Shown here: piece after piece, positions 26,901 to 41,284 of the stretch
How positions within the stretch are numbered: position 1 is the first letter of the stretch
Layout: each line of letters begins with the position of its first letter
Source: Trichoplusia ni
Taxonomy: Eukaryota; Arthropoda; Insecta; Lepidoptera; Noctuidae
Direction: 5' to 3'
NCBI RefSeq assembly: GCF_003590095.1
Contig: NC_039482.1
Location: forward strand, 16,757,657 to 16,821,656
DNA: 64,000 nucleotides
Made by a program: the position numbers and the translations under genes
The notes under the pieces: model-generated
Told to the model about the DNA's origin: nothing
What the model saw: only the letters and a program-made list of their open reading frames with translations
The model's database searches: none

Positions 26901-29900
26901 CTCTCCGGACATACTTTTAAAACCTAAACCCCTTAAATGAGTTATAAATTAGGTTCTTTGTATTCAAAGTCTCGGTATAATAAAACAGAAGTGCGACCAA
27001 CATTGTTAAAATAAAAATATGTTAGGCCCTCGAACCAAACCGCGGCCTATTTACGACTTTAATAACAGTAATGGCCGAATTTGAGTATTTATTGGACTCT
27101 ACTAAATTTATATTGAGCGAGAGAACTGTGTAAATATACATACGAGTAAATTAGGTATAACGGTGAAATTTTAGGGAAAATTGATTAAAAATACCGCTAT
27201 TGTTAGTAGAAAATATAATAAATAATTATTTGGTTCACTTTGTAGCTAGTGTTTATAAGATGTCACTGGCTAAAAACACAGTTCTTTTTTTAGATTTCTA
27301 ATAGCGGAGGTTTTCTCTCGCTCTCTCTCTATCTACCTTTGGCATACCTATAAGTTAGACAACGCAGATCATTTCACTCAAATGAATGGGGGAAAAAGAT
27401 CTTAAAGAAGATCGGAAGCAAAACAGCTAGCTAAGTGACGTTCAAAAATACGTGTCTCTACATTCCGCTTGTCAATATCAACAGAGAGCACATTAGGGCG
27501 ATATTTTGCTATACGTCATTGTTCAACAATAGTCACGTAATATATCAAAAATAACATAATCATTAAAGTCATGTCTGAATATTTACTTGTACCAACGTAG
27601 TTTAAAAAAAAATTAAAAGATACCAAAAAGCGATAGCCGCCCAATAAAATACTTTGGTAAATAGCAGTGTTGCACTATACAAAATAAATGCGCAACATTT
27701 GAATACTCTTTGGAATCCGAACATGTGGGCGAGGCGAATATTTATAATTCGTCATACCATAGCCATTAAAAGCTTTTTGATTTTAAAACTGGAACAGCGA
27801 AATATTCGTTCATTTTACCTTTAGTCGAATTTTATATTTTTACCCAAAATATTATGATATTAAATTTCGAATAAGATTATTCCCGGCGTTAAATATTTTC
27901 GCTCCGAAGTATTTGGACCGTTTTTTGGTACGTTTATTTATAGATAAAAATGTTACGGCTATTCTTACAGTTGGTTTAAGCATAACATAAATATTAGGAA
28001 AAAATATTGCGAGGGTGAAAAAATCCTTTACTTTGTTCATAGTAAGACAGTAAATAATAATAATAACTATATGGGCGAATGAATAATTCCTAACGAACAT
28101 AAACAGAACGTGTTCTTATAAGACTCATAGAACTATGTTCCGTAATACGATGACACGAGTATGGCAACTATCAAAGAGACAACCAGGAAATCACGCAAAG
28201 AAATCTAACCAAAAAAATGTAAGGGCGTAAGCCAGAGTAAGCTAGTTTTATTACGATAGAATAAAAGCGATACGATCTATCCTCACTCTTCAAAGAGTCT
28301 TCATTTTGAGAGCTTGTAATAAAATCCCACAATTCGCGACAACCAGTAACAGGGTTGTCAAAACTTTAACACCACAAGGTAACCAAATACTTTGACACAA
28401 AAAAGTCTTCCGAATCACTGAGGAAAACAAGGCGAAATACAAGGGCAGGGCAGTATCGCACGTGGGGCGAAGGGTTCTCTGCGTATATTATACTAATCCA
28501 ATTATAAAATTTGGTTTTGTCAAAATTACGATTGTAAAGAAAATTAACGACATTCGTTTATATTATTTTATTTCATTGTAACATTAGGTTAGGAAATATG
28601 TTTTCAAGAGCATTTCTTTCTGTGCCTTTCATAGATCATGCATACAGGAAAGCTTTAATAATATTATTTCTCGATCTGGAACTGTGAGCATATCAATACA
28701 TCTTAGTCACCAACTAAAACAAAGAGAACTGATTATTTGAAACGAAAATTAAACCACAAAGGTTCTATTCTTGGATTCCACACGGACCCCTCAAAACAAT
28801 AGGTTAGTTGAAAGTATAAATAAAGAGAGATTTATTTCGTGAGACGAATAAAGTCGGTTCGAGACATGTGGGCTTGAATCTAAAGTAGACAGGGATGGCA
28901 AGCCGATTGTATTGTATCTCTCTGTTGTTTCAGAGCTCTCTTTTTTGTTTAATCTAATTTTGTATGTTGATTCTGTAGGTTGTGGCCCAAGTTTTGAGGT
29001 TCGTGTGTAACTTGCAAGTTTGAAGCCATGTGGAGTATTGTGGAGGACGAAAACTGAGGGAAACTTCCTGTTCCTGTGTCGAGCGCTGGCTTGTTGGAAA
29101 ATAGTAACTGCTTGCTTTATGGAATATACTTCATTATGCAGAAATTACTTTAAATATGTAAGCTGAATTACATTTTATTCCCACGTTTTTATACACTCAC
29201 TTTTTGTACTTAAAATTTCATATAAAGTACAATAACATTCAATTATGAATCTACGACTTTCTTGTGTAAAACAAAAAGCACTCTTTTCGTTTATTGATTT
29301 TTTTATAAACTTATTTTCATAGCATTAACATGAACTCTATTGTTATTTATTGCCGTACACATGACAAAATAGAAAATTTACGTTTTTACTATTTTTCATT
29401 CATAACAAATAACATTTTTAAACATCAAACTATAAATATTTTTTGGCTACAAATTTTAGATCATAGACAAAGTAAATTAATTACCTAGGCAATGCATTAC
29501 ATAACAAAATAACATACTGTTATGTATAATCCAGAGGACAGTGCGGCGCACTAAATAATGGTGCCGCGTTATACGTTATGCCTGATTTATATTAGTCGTG
29601 TTATATCTGCTCGAAATATTGCGTCATATTATTGGTATATTGATGTGTAGGTATATGTGTGTTTGTGTAAAATGTACGTGGAATATATTAAACACGGGCT
29701 CATATTTGAAGTTCTATTAATAGAAATGTTGTAATATTAATAATTATTAAGGTGAAAGTAAAGTTTCGTTGACGGCGCAATGGATTAACGAATTTAATTT
29801 GATATGGATAAGCTACGTAGTACGTTACGTTTTGTCGCGTTTGAAATCCAAGCCGATATAAAAACGGGGAGACGCGATTTTTTTTTAGCTAGCGTTAATT

Positions 29901-31540
29901 ATCTTAGGATAGGCTGATTTGAATCTACGACTTTTGACTTGACAGACACTGGGTAAATAATAAATTATATATAAGATTGTTAACATTATTTACATTTAGT
30001 TTAATTGAAACAAAATTTTATTTCTATTTCAGAACCTAAAAAATAAAAACTACATCTTAAAAAAATACAAAATGAAGTTGCAATATTCACAATCGAAATT
30101 AAAAAGTAATCAGTTCAAAGAGAAGGTCACAAAACGTAATCCAAACACGAAATGAGACAAAAACAACATCAAACGAAACTGGAATAATGACTGGACATAA
30201 CCAAGGAGGAATTAATACAAAACACAGCATTAACAAGCTCCCTTGTAAATTACTTTTGTTTCACTAAACTTCTGCTAACGAATTCTCGAGTTTTTCTTGT
30301 TGCCTCCGTTCCGTTTTATAGATTTTTTAAGGATTGTTCAGACTTTACTAGTATAGGATTTAGAGAAGTATTTTCGTGGAATACATTTTACTGAGTAAAT
30401 TTTTGAGCAATGCGACGAATACTCATGACAGGTTTAATGAGGACAAAGATGTTTTTGTCGAATTACTAATTCACATTCTGGCATTTATATGGAAATGTTC
30501 TTTCAATTTTTAATCTCGATATAAGCAAAGCAGAAGAAAGGGCCCTGTCCTGATCTATTTGTCCTGGGTGGGAAACCAACCAACAATCTGCGGCATAGCA
30601 ATCCTGGTTTCTAGACTTCCAGGAAAGTAAAATGAAAGAACTAATAATAAAATGAATATACGGATCACACCATCCAAATCACAGTTTGAGAGACATTCTA
30701 AATATATATCATATTGTCAATTTTGTAATGAATTCTGGACAAGGGAATCAAATTTAAAACGCACACGCTACACGTGAGTATTAATAGGTCACCACGCCAA
30801 ACACATTAACCTGAGAATAGCATTTATCTGATTAACGATCTCTTTTTCTGAGTTTTGGTGTCTTGCACATGTGCCTGAAACGTTTGTGAAATCCCAAGTG
30901 ATACAAGAAAAAACACAATAAATATGCGTTGTTAAAAACAAATTAGGTAAAAAAACTACTTAAAAGTAAAATATACATCAACCTTAAATGTAATAATAAT
31001 CATATTTCACTAAAGATGTTTATCCAAAATTGTATGATATGTAAATGTAATCATACAAATAACATTGTTTTAACAATCGACGCTGCATCGTTGTACGTAA
31101 CGAGCGCGTTATCTGCTGACCCGCTAGTACACACTTTATGCTAATAGATTATGGTAAACCGGACGCTATTATGAGAAACGAGAATGTAGAGTCATATTAA
31201 GTATTTTGTTTTAGCAACACGACAACAATTGACCTAATTGTACAATTATTACTGTAGTACTCTTATCGCTCTATGACGTCAATGTGAATTTTAATTTCGG
31301 TAACAGACTCTTGTGTTTGTTTTGCTATTGCTTAGCTTTTGCTAGATAACTAATATCAGAGCTTATTTTAAATGATAAACTGGAGCAATTAAAGTAGTGC
31401 CCACAATTGCATTTTTGTTCGACTTTGTAATAACATTTACCAGCAGTTGATAATAATTTAAGTAATAATGGGTATATTATATTTACTCGAATGTTTAATA
31501 GCAGGTTAGAAATTGTATAAAGTATGAAGGATTGCAACGC
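23999..31540. other. Non-coding stretch, no recognisable gene
   Basis: AT-rich. A GC-rich block at 25630-25745 ('gtgggcggcgcgcatccatc', 'gtggggtggggccgcact') stands out and drives a 71-codon minus-strand open frame that I do not regard as a gene. A short CT-rich run lies at about 27313-27330, and a CRE TGACGTCA at 31274-31281. No exon is identified. Confidence 0.5.
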
Positions 31541-31544
31541 ATTG

Positions 31545-31665
31545 CCATACACCGATACAAAAACGCGGATGACGTAGCACGGCGGTTCAGGTTTATTAAG
31601 TAAAATTCCGGCACTAACCATTTCCTCCCCCGAGGGAGTGGGTGTCCATGTGGATTTCACCACCA
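31545..31665 (+). repeat. Dispersed repeat copy (family B)
   Basis: The words 'acaaaaacgcggatgacgta', 'ggcggttcaggtttatt', 'ccggcactaacca' and 'ccgagggagtgggtgtcc' align in order with 52365-52465 ('accaaaacgcggatatcgta', 'agtggtgtaggtttag', 'tctgacaccact', 'ttaggaagtgggtgac'). These are two diverged copies of one repeat in the same orientation. The 113-codon minus-strand open frame here overlaps the repeat and is not a gene. Confidence 0.6.
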
Positions 31666-34600
31666 TACCAAAAAAAAAAGATTGTATAAGATAAATTAAA
31701 CTCTATCGCAATTGTATCGTGAAACTATCGCTTCATTAAAATACGTCCGGCGTTTGCAGTTGCTAATAATTGGTATGCTATTGCGATCGCTGTCAAAATA
31801 TGCGACTCCACTGAATGAGTCATTAGCCACCGGACTGGTTAAGCGGATATTTAGGTTAAACCCTCGTATTATATAATGCTTCATATTTCTGATGTATCAC
31901 AATCCATCCTGATGTTATAAATCTATATCTATAACGATGAATTGATTGCTGTTCGTTTGCGTCGCTATTTGAGAATGTTTTAGTCGATTTGGGTAGTTTT
32001 GGTGTTGAATTATTTGTTGGAGAATGTACTGATGCGCATGGTAATCATTAAGCATAAGTACCTTCCTGGGATAAAACTTTTAAATCCATAAAAAAAAAGA
32101 TTTCATCAGCTTAATAATAAGCGAATTTTTTTGCTCTCCACATGACTAAATCAACCTTCTTTGTCATCCATCAGGAATCAAGGGACTTACACTACCCGTA
32201 CCTACTATCAAAACATATAATTTACTAACTTGGGTTAAAATAAAGCAATTCAATATTTTTTCATTTAATAAAAAAAATGAGACATTGTTTTTGCACAGTT
32301 AAGCCCACTTAACGGATAATATTCAACACTTCAAATTCCTTTATTACAATGCAGTAAAGTGCATTTCTGTTACACGCAATTACCGATGTGCGGTCAAATG
32401 TACCATAACATCGCGTAATGAGTTATCGGATAAGTGGTAAACATTAATTACAATAATGTTAATTTCTCGTTATTTATTATTATTCAGTGGTAAAGTGTAG
32501 GCTAATTTGTATATCAATTTTAAATAAGGTATTTTAACGTATTGGATACTGGTCTGTTGTCAAACAACACTAAACCGAAAATGCGTATTTATCAGAGTAA
32601 TAAATAAAACAAAAACAATTTTAGCTTCAAGGAAAAATTTCGTCAATCAACAGCTCATTAAAATAACATAAAAAATCTATGTTAATTAAAAAATGACTCT
32701 ACAAAAAGGCCGTAGTAATAATTTTCCAGAAGCAAACACTTAACCTCTTCTTTCATAATGGCAGCGAGTTCCCGAGCTAATTCTGCTGGCCGTTCTCGCA
32801 AAATTTACGAGGCAACAAGACAGCATCGTAATAACACCAAATTGCCGTCAAATTGTCGCCGCTCCGAGCCAATTTAGTGTTGATTGTGTAAATGCGTATA
32901 GCTTTGTCCTTGGAACGCTCGGGCTAAGCTCTGGACTCCGGCTTCCAGGTAGTTTGGAAGGAGACTGGTTTAGTGTAAAATAGTCTAGAAAATAGTTTCA
33001 AACAGGAAATAAGCACTGAAGAAGCTTGAAAGTTTATAATCACAGTTCTATGTATCATTTGAATTGGTAATTTATAGTGGACACGAATTCATAAAAACAT
33101 GCCAAGTCCAATTGATCTCACATTCAAAGCCATTTTAGTCTAGCCATAGTCTTTTTTTTTCATTGACGCTCTCAACAATAGACACAGTGCAATAACCCTC
33201 ACGAATAAATAAATAAAGTAGACCAGAATTATACCATCACACCTTATACCATTAGGACTAAATGAGCTATAACTACAGATGTCTTTTTTATTGAAGGCAT
33301 AATAAAACAAGAATGTTTAACTCAATAACTCACCAAAAACCGACTGACCAAAGTTAAGAAACTAGCCAACAGTAAACGAAAATCATCAAAAAAGTATCTA
33401 AAGAAAAAAAGATCTAAAAGAGAACCTACTTCAATTCAATTTAAGTTTATCACTAAATGAAAAACCTTGAATTCAAGGCTAAAAGCCACTCATATCGGCT
33501 CGAGAGCTCTAAGAAATATCTCACAGTTGAATCTGGCTTCCTTAAAAACTGGGTTAACTATATCGCAGTAAATCTGTTGAGTCGCGGACTAGAGAATGCT
33601 GCTGATACGATCTCTTTACGCCCGGGATGAGTTTACCAGAACTACGATCTACAAATACCGGATAAGGCTCTACAAAAACTAATAAAAAAAAATAAGTCTC
33701 ATCACACAATTTTTTTATTAAAATAGCATGTAATTTACAAAAAAGAACAACAATAGTCAAGAGACTTTTCTCTCAAAAACTGTCTGGTCTAAAAACTTGT
33801 CTGGAACGAAAACTGATAGTGAACACTATCTATTTTTGTTCTAGACTGAGATAAAAGAAAAGATTGATTATTTGGTCTGCCAAAATAAAATAGAAAATTT
33901 TCTACAATTTTTGTCTCAATTTAGAAATCTTCTTACATCGCTTCAAGATAGTTATGAGACTGAAGTACTTACAAAAGTCATGTCGTAGTGTTGATTTCTT
34001 ATCCATATTCATCAAATCCAAGTCCAGAAAAGTTATCAGTCCCGATTCTAACGTTTACCTGAAAGAACGGTTTCCATTTATTTCCTGTTTCCCAGAACGT
34101 GTTTAGCAATTTTTTTGGAAAGCTTTTCGTTTGAGAAATGTAGGATATTCTTTATTTTTTACTTTTGAGACTATTCCTCCGGGCATCTTGGGAGGTGTCG
34201 AAGCTTAAGGGATTAGCAAATGGATACCAGACTTTAATGTTGGTTGCAAAAACTGTGGGATTTCAAATTATACATTTGATTATGAATATTTTCCACTGTA
34301 ATATAGCCGTTACCTCTATAACATACAAGAATCATTTTAAAATTTAGGAGTACATTGATATATTGCCTATTTTCTGACGCAGTTTTCGCAGATTCGCAAC
34401 TATTTGACATAATACATAATTTGTACTATTTCTCTTCTTTTATTCTACTTTAGATAAAACAACCATCAAGTAGGTAATCAATGAAGAAAATCTTCATACA
34501 TATCTCACAAGTAAAAATTGGACTAAAATTAATATCACGAAATTGAATTCTCATGCTAAAAATAATGTAACATCGTCACTTTTAGAAGCTTTTTACATTG

Positions 34601-37600
34601 TGACAGTATCAAATCAATTTTGAATGAAACCACAGACGCGATACACAAAACGTGTATCGATATAAATTACATTATTGTATAGAGACTCTCATTTCACCGT
34701 AAATAAGTATATTATGTAGATGCGAACATATATTGTGGGGAAATATAAAATGTGGCAGTGTTTAGGTGTAGCGATATATTGTATCAGAACTGTTATTGAA
34801 ATGTAGGGTTGCGGCTGAATCGTTTGTGGCAAGAAATATTGGTATGCAAGTACTGAGCAAAAGTTGGTCTCCTAAAAAAAAACTCGTTCAACCGCCAAAA
34901 TGTAAGTGGAATTGTGTAAGTGGGATAAGGAATTTTCACTTACATAATGAAGTTATGGAACCCCTAATCGAAATTATTTTATTTTATTGCCGGTGCTCAC
35001 CTATATCACCAGTTTTTTTTTGTGATTTTTTTTTACTGTATTATTTTTGTGTAAGAGTTCGAAAAAGAACGGTCTTTTATCAAATAGAAGAAAAGTGTGC
35101 ACAGAAGTAGAGCATAAAATAATTAGCATGTAGAAATGATTTACATTTCATCATTGCGATGACTTTCATTCATTCTATGACGTAATAAGATCAAAATTGC
35201 ACAAAGTTTTCTGGATTTCCTTTCTTAACAACAAAGGTTTACGTAAGTTATGAAGTCTTCGCAGCAATATCGGCTGGCTGGTAACCCTGCCGCGGCCCGT
35301 AATCCGGCCGAGGCGGTCGATTCCTGAGATTGTGTATTCAATTTCCTTTCTGCACTGAAGCGCAGACATATATTTGTATTGAGACATTCATGTAGGAGCC
35401 GTAAGCGGTGATACCACATAAAAACATTTTCAAATTGGAACGCCCTTACTGCAGCCGTGATTGCTTCGTCGGATTCGTTTGAGGATAAATGGTCTTTGAA
35501 ATAGAAAAACGTAGTTTTTTGGTGGACTTTTCTAACATTTTAACGTTTTATTAAAGTTTTTATACGAAAAAACTGTCCTAGAGGCTCACTGAACTTTCGT
35601 AAGTAAGTCCAGTAAATTTCTTTGACTACATTGATAAAATTAAGAATTGATCTTTTTCCTTTTAGCTTTTCCCTGACTTGGGCTCGCCAAACAAATTTAA
35701 CGAGCAGATATTAGTTAAAAAAAATCTTGAAGTACTGGTAACTCAATAGTTTTTAATCTAAACACTATTCCCATCCCATCCAACATCAACACACCCACCA
35801 ACACAACACGAGATTTGTTCCCGCGCCATCCATCCTACAAATCTAAAACGTATCAGCAGAACGAGTGGTTTAATTACAGCGGCTCGCCCCGCGGCTGCGC
35901 TCGCGTCTAATCCAACTTGTCAAACAATTGTAATGAAGTTTCCTCTTTGATCTGATATTTAAACAGAGATATTACTTCATTAACTCGCTTGTATTATCTT
36001 TTAATGAATGTTGTGTTTGTTTTCGTGGAGTTTGAGTGTAGCTTGCAAGCGGTTTGGTGTATTTCCTTGATGTTTTGGTTGCTGATTTTGATAGTTTCGT
36101 TACAATTTTTAAGGAACGGACGGGTTAAAAATGAATAGAAAAAATGGTAAAACTAGTGCTTGCGGCAAACAGAAAATACATTTTAGATGTTTGTGGCAGA
36201 TATCTGATCCGAATACTGCATGTCACTATTGCGACATTTGCATCAAACCTTTGATCTACATATATTATAATATTATACTTAAAAATCGAAAGAATCCAAC
36301 TGAAAGAAAAAAACCTAATAACATAATCAGACATAGAAAAAAAATTCGTTTGATCTACACTACCGTTGATTGTAAAAAATTGTTTAGAATATATGTAGTA
36401 ATACATGTAAAACACTCGTATAAAAATCCGTAAAGGTCTAAATATATAAAATTATATTTATTACATTTTCAAAGTCAGATTGTTCTAGTTGACCTTTTGT
36501 AAGCTGACGGCTTCAGGCGTTCCAAATATATATTTTCGTAATTGTTTGTTTCAAAAACAATAAGTAGCGATTGTGAATTGTATTGTTTTTCAAACTACAT
36601 ATGTGTATAATATTATTTTGTTAAAGAAATGCTATAAGACCTTTGAAAATCATTTCTACGCGTGTTTCAGAAAGTATGAAAAAAGGATGGTTTTGGCTGC
36701 CATACTTTGACCTTTGACTGTCGTTAAGTCTTTACAATTCTAATTATTACAATCTTATTTCGAAACGCCTACGTCAGAGGTCAGATCATAGTTCAGCTAA
36801 ATTCGGCTAGAATTTTGGTGAACTCAACATGGCTTATAAAAAGGCTACATTAAAGAAGATTTATATAAATTATTTAGCCTGCACGGTGTTCAAATCATGC
36901 TTTATTAATTAAAAGGTGACTCAAGTGATCGGTTAAGGGCCAACTAGGCGGTTCAGGAGATACAACTTGGCGACAAACGGAATGATAGTGGTGCCTCTGT
37001 AATACATTTCCGGTAAGCTTTGGGCCTGAAGCTAAGAAAAAAGGTATCTGAATACATCGCTAACATATCAATTGTTTGATTCAATCCAGTCCTTTAAAAC
37101 TTTAAGTGCGATTTTTATTAAAATCATTCTCAGAAACACGCATATTGTAAAACAAAAACTATTGTTCATTATGGTGAATTTTCAGTTGAATCTGAAAGTC
37201 GTTGAATACCAAATTTATTATTAAATCGTCATTCGTGGTAAATGACAGCTTGTAACGATTTTACTTTATTTTTATGAGAATGGACCTGTCGCGGCTTTGT
37301 AGTTGAAATTGTTATTTATTTTTAGAAACAACAATTGAAATAGAAAAAGCCTAAATGATAATATAGATTTTAGAAATTGTTTGCACTTGAAATGGCCTAT
37401 AAATGGCGTAACTGTCACGATTTTACTTAAGCATTTCAATGACAAAAGCAAATGTATACATACTGCCTCTGAATATTTTATTAATTTTGGCGTAAACAAT
37501 GCTCAATCAAACAATCCAAATTTATCATATCACATACTATTACACACGGATTTTGTAACTATTTTGTTTTAACCTTCACTAATGATCAATATTTATAATA

Positions 37601-38038
37601 ATGAATAAATCTACAATTTTAATCCCTGATATTTCTTATTATAATCATCCTAAATCATCACTAATTCAGAGCAAAATCATTCCAAGTTTAACCAAATCCA
37701 ACGCCCCAAAACTTATTCCGAACACTTATAAAACTCAAAGTACTCGTAATTTAAAGTCTCATCTCAAGGCTGAGTATTTGCCCTCGGTCCCGGTCTGCAT
37801 GGAAAACTTGAGGCTGATCCGTTAAGATGACACACGGACGGAAAACCCGACATATTGCCGAGATGCCGAGTTGTGGCCCCTCACCGCTGTCTTTTTAAAT
37901 CTTCCTTGCGTTTTGTTAAACTGCACTAATAGGATTTGTGAGGTTTCTACTTGTGTAGATTCGGGATTTACATTGTGGAAAGTTTTGATAAATTACTTTG
38001 TAATATTATATATTAATATTATATTATATATATTCAAT
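31666..38038. other. Non-coding stretch with several GC islands
   Basis: No recognisable gene. GC-richer islands in AT-rich DNA lie at 32755-32955, 35240-35465 and 35775-35930, and each could be conserved non-coding DNA. The opposing 96- and 100-codon frames at 36125-36433 are two readings of the same AT-rich segment without domain signal. The 104-codon frame at 34796-35110 is likewise unrecognised and low in coding character. Confidence 0.5.
32755..32955. other. GC-rich island, possible conserved non-coding element
   Basis: A composition island ('tgctggccgttctcgcaaa', 'ttgtcgccgctccgagccaa', 'cttggaacgctcgggctaa') with stops in all frames. Inferred only from the contrast with its flanks. 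Confidence 0.22.
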
Positions 38039-38039
38039 T

Positions 38040-38186
38040 ATTGAAATTTAACTACTTTTACGGATTTTATCGCGGTTTAATTTTTGATTTTAGTTTCCGA
38101 CGTTTCGACACCTTTGCGGGTATCATGGTCACGGGTAGACTGCCCGATACTGGCGATAAAATCCCTAAAAGTAGTTTCATTTCAAT
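38040..38186. mobile_element. MITE-like inverted-repeat element
   Basis: The left arm 38040-38074 (attgaaat..aactactttta, then ggattttatcgc) matches the reverse complement of the right arm 38152-38186 over about 33 bp with only three internal mismatches visible. The 77-bp centre includes 'ccgacgtttcgacaccttt' and 'gggtatcatggtcacgggta', words I recall from a common lepidopteran repeat. No transposase is encoded, so it would be non-autonomous. The flanks are very AT-rich and a target-site duplication is not clear. The 76-codon open frame over it is not a gene. Confidence 0.7.
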
Positions 38187-40400
38187 GTCTAACATTTGCG
38201 TAAACCTAAGAAACCAAAATATTCAATTATATTTAAAAATAAACTTCAAGGGATTTGTATCCGTCTTTTGAAAATGAAATCTATCCTAATCCAGTATTTT
38301 CTGAAAACAATAAGAACTTCTAGTACTTAATTAAAGTTTTAGTGTTTTCGGGGAAGACTAATAATTGAGCGGAGAAAATAATTCATATCTTTGAACGTAA
38401 GCTTGAAATAAATGATTCAAAAGCTACGCCCAAACCCCTCGATCCTCTTCAATCCATTCGGCGAACAGTCTCGCTAACCCCTTGCCGTGAGCACGAGTGT
38501 GGCACACTTATCTAACATTACGCGATAGTTTCCATCCCCATACATCCGCGTCTCCCCTGGTTATACGTCACATAAATATGACAAGTTGTGCCGCGATGTC
38601 ACAAAGCCGCAAAATGGAATTGGTATGTCGTTGGTAGCGACAAGCGACGTCCGTACACTTGCCAGCAGAATAAAGTGTACAACATGTTGAAACTGGCATG
38701 CAATTGTTGAGAGGTTTAACTTTCGCGTTTTCTTGTTTTCTTTTAACGAGCGTGTTGTGCTTGAAATAGTTTTTAGTTTAACATTCTGAGACATAATTTC
38801 GTGGTATACAGATATGTCTTATTCAGATGTTCGTGCTTTTATGAAAATGAAGTAGAGTTTACTACGTCTCTTTTCTTTTAATAAAAGTAAAACGAAATAC
38901 TCCGAGTATTTCGAATATAACTTCATCGTCGAATAAAAACTACATAAAAAAACCTTTTTAGCTTGTTATGCAGATAATAACTCTATTTTTTATGATACTT
39001 TATGATTTTCCTGTCCGATGCATCAATAATGCGAAACAAAATAGAAAACCAAAATTTACATCTAAAATGAAATATTGACTAAACCACCTAATTGAATTGA
39101 GTCATACAATGTTACACACAGGCCTATGATAAAATTCGTTACCTAAAACAAAAATTACAATTTCGTTTCGATCTAAAAACAAAACAGAACGGCTATCCAA
39201 TCTATAAAACAAATGAACGGGAATAAAACGTAATTTTATAGGTCCGCGTGGCCCGCAGTGTACCGGTGAAAAAAAAAGCTAGATATTTTTTTGATATCCT
39301 ATCGACGCTCGCACGGCCAATGCACAATCACATGAATCTATGCTTTTTACATACAATAAAAATTTGTAAAGCTTTGTCAGTGAGTGCAGATTCCAGGGCA
39401 GGCATTTTAATTTGTTGATCGTTTATCACAACGTGCCATAGATTAAATAACTCGTGGACGGTTTACTTTGCCCACAAATTGATGCGTGTTTTAGGGCTTT
39501 GTTGTGTGTGCTATCTATCAATCGTCTATATTTTATGTTATCATGCTACTAAGTTGCCCGTGCAAAATACGAAATGGAATATTATCGATTTCTTAGTTGT
39601 CGTGGTCTCGTAGTTTAATACATTGTTCTGTATTCTTTGCAAATAGCACTTGAATTATGTAATAGCTACGAGGGGTTGTGTCCATGAACCTTCTTCAACT
39701 ATTTCATATTGAGCTCTTTTTTAACAATCGGCACGTTTCTGGGTCTTATAAAAAGTACTGATGTTGTTTCTTTGCAGATTTTCTAAATCTATTCTTCTAG
39801 TTCTATTGAGATATAACGCTGGGATATATAATATTATTGAAAAACAGGAGACCTCGTATGCATTTGGCATGAAACTAACTGGAGGGTCACGTAACAAGTA
39901 AATCAAAAACCTCAACTCGAACACACTGTGAGAGAACAAAACTATTTTCATCTACTGTATTTTTGAAGCGATTCCAAGACTAACGCAACGGGTGAAATAT
40001 CTACATCAGTAAATATTACACCCAAACTTAAGACGCGAGTTAATCTCCCGGAGCCAGACTCAGAACTATATTTAAATAACGTTACGAGGGCGACATGTCG
40101 ACATAATTGTCGTGTGTGGAGACACGGCCGTTTATTTAAGCGGCAGCTCTCCCATCAATCTTCATCGAGGGGACGCACTCGATTGACAGGGAACGCGCGC
40201 AATGAATACAAATGAACTTACCCTTAAATTGTGTGGTGCGTTACATAAGAATCCTGGAAATTGAATCGTGTAGTTTTATATTGGAGGTCTGAAGTATTTG
40301 CTGATATGTATATTGTTTTTTTTTTTAGGTGTCTTGGATAGATGTGATGCTTTTGCTATTCGGATAAACCCTTTTCAATGTTAAAGAAACTTATGTAGAA
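38187..40400. other. Non-coding stretch, no recognisable gene
   Basis: AT-rich, with GC-richer patches at 38420-38560 and 40080-40215 that could be regulatory or conserved DNA. Open frames up to 77 codons show no recognisable product. Confidence 0.5.
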
Positions 40401-40403
40401 CTA

Positions 40404-40464
40404 ATGGAGAGGCCTATGTCCAGCAGTGGACTGCTATAGGCTGAGATGATGATGATGATGATGA
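40404..40464 (+). mobile_element. RTE-type 3' terminus with (GAT)n tail
   Basis: 'ggagaggcctatgtccagca' and 'gtggactgctataggctga' lead into a perfect GAT microsatellite at 40445-40464. This is the characteristic 3' end of a lepidopteran RTE-clade retrotransposon, here heavily 5'-truncated. The tail sits exactly where the element should end. A 75-codon frame starting with a run of Met codons is created by this tail and is not a gene. Confidence 0.75.
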
Positions 40465-41284
40465 ATGTTAAAGGAGAGTGCTGTAGTATTCGTAATCCGT
40501 ACTTCAGTCTTATGGTGCATTATCACAGTAGTCCGATGAGACCAAAACGCGTGAAAATCCACTTTCTGAGAGGACAAGCTTCAAAGTTTATAATTTTAGT
40601 GATTTTTCTATCCGACATGTACCAGTCCGACATCTTTCATTTTATAGAAAAATTAAATACAAAAAGAAAATAGTTATTCCCTCAAAATAATAGACCGAAA
40701 ATCTCGAAGGCTCTACAATAGAGCTTACGTCCCAATACCGGTCACAGATGCCAGAATCGTAATTGAAACAATAACGAACGGTAGACATACTGGCCGAAAC
40801 TTGGCTTTATTGAATAGACATAGTTTAAAGGTCAGAAACCAGTAGAACAATGTTGAGGAAATTATTGATCTGGTGGAACGAACCTCTTTTGTATCAAAAT
40901 TCTCTTAAGACGCGCTCGTGGATAAGCTACAACTGATACAGCACAAGCTGATCGGTGACAGATTAAGCTATACTTGATACGGTTAGTCCGTGGATGGGTC
41001 TATCTATGTCATAACGAAATCCTCCATGTTTCGAATGACACCTTTAATTGTGGGTCCTGGCTGTTATTTATACATATTTCACAGTTGTTAATGGTAGTTA
41101 GACAAAAGAAAGTAGGAAAAGCAGTTTCACTAAGGGCTAAAGTGTTGGCCAAGTAATTGGGTTCAGGAGGTATATAGATAAGTAGCGGCTTCGTGTCGAC
41201 ACTAGCACTTTGCTGCATTCGGTCAGACTGGAAACGGACCCCAACATAGCTGAGAAAAAGGTATTTCTGATCTAAATCACCATA

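Noticed and set aside
28580..28600. Insect telomeric repeat (TTAGG)n
   Set aside because: Only a single 'attaggttagg' word is present, with no array.
31325..31666. 113-codon minus-strand open frame as a small gene
   Set aside because: It overlaps a dispersed repeat with a second copy at 52.4 kb and has no recognisable domain.
34796..35110. 104-codon plus-strand frame with a hydrophobic C-terminal half
   Set aside because: The hydrophobic stretch comes from T-rich low-complexity DNA; no family resemblance.
36125..36433. Overlapping sense and antisense frames of about 100 codons
   Set aside because: Both readings are Lys/Asn/Ile or Phe/Tyr/Ile-rich, as expected from AT-rich DNA; neither looks coding.
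40446..40673. 75-codon open frame starting with six Met codons
   Set aside because: The Met run is the (GAT)n tail of an RTE fragment read in another frame.
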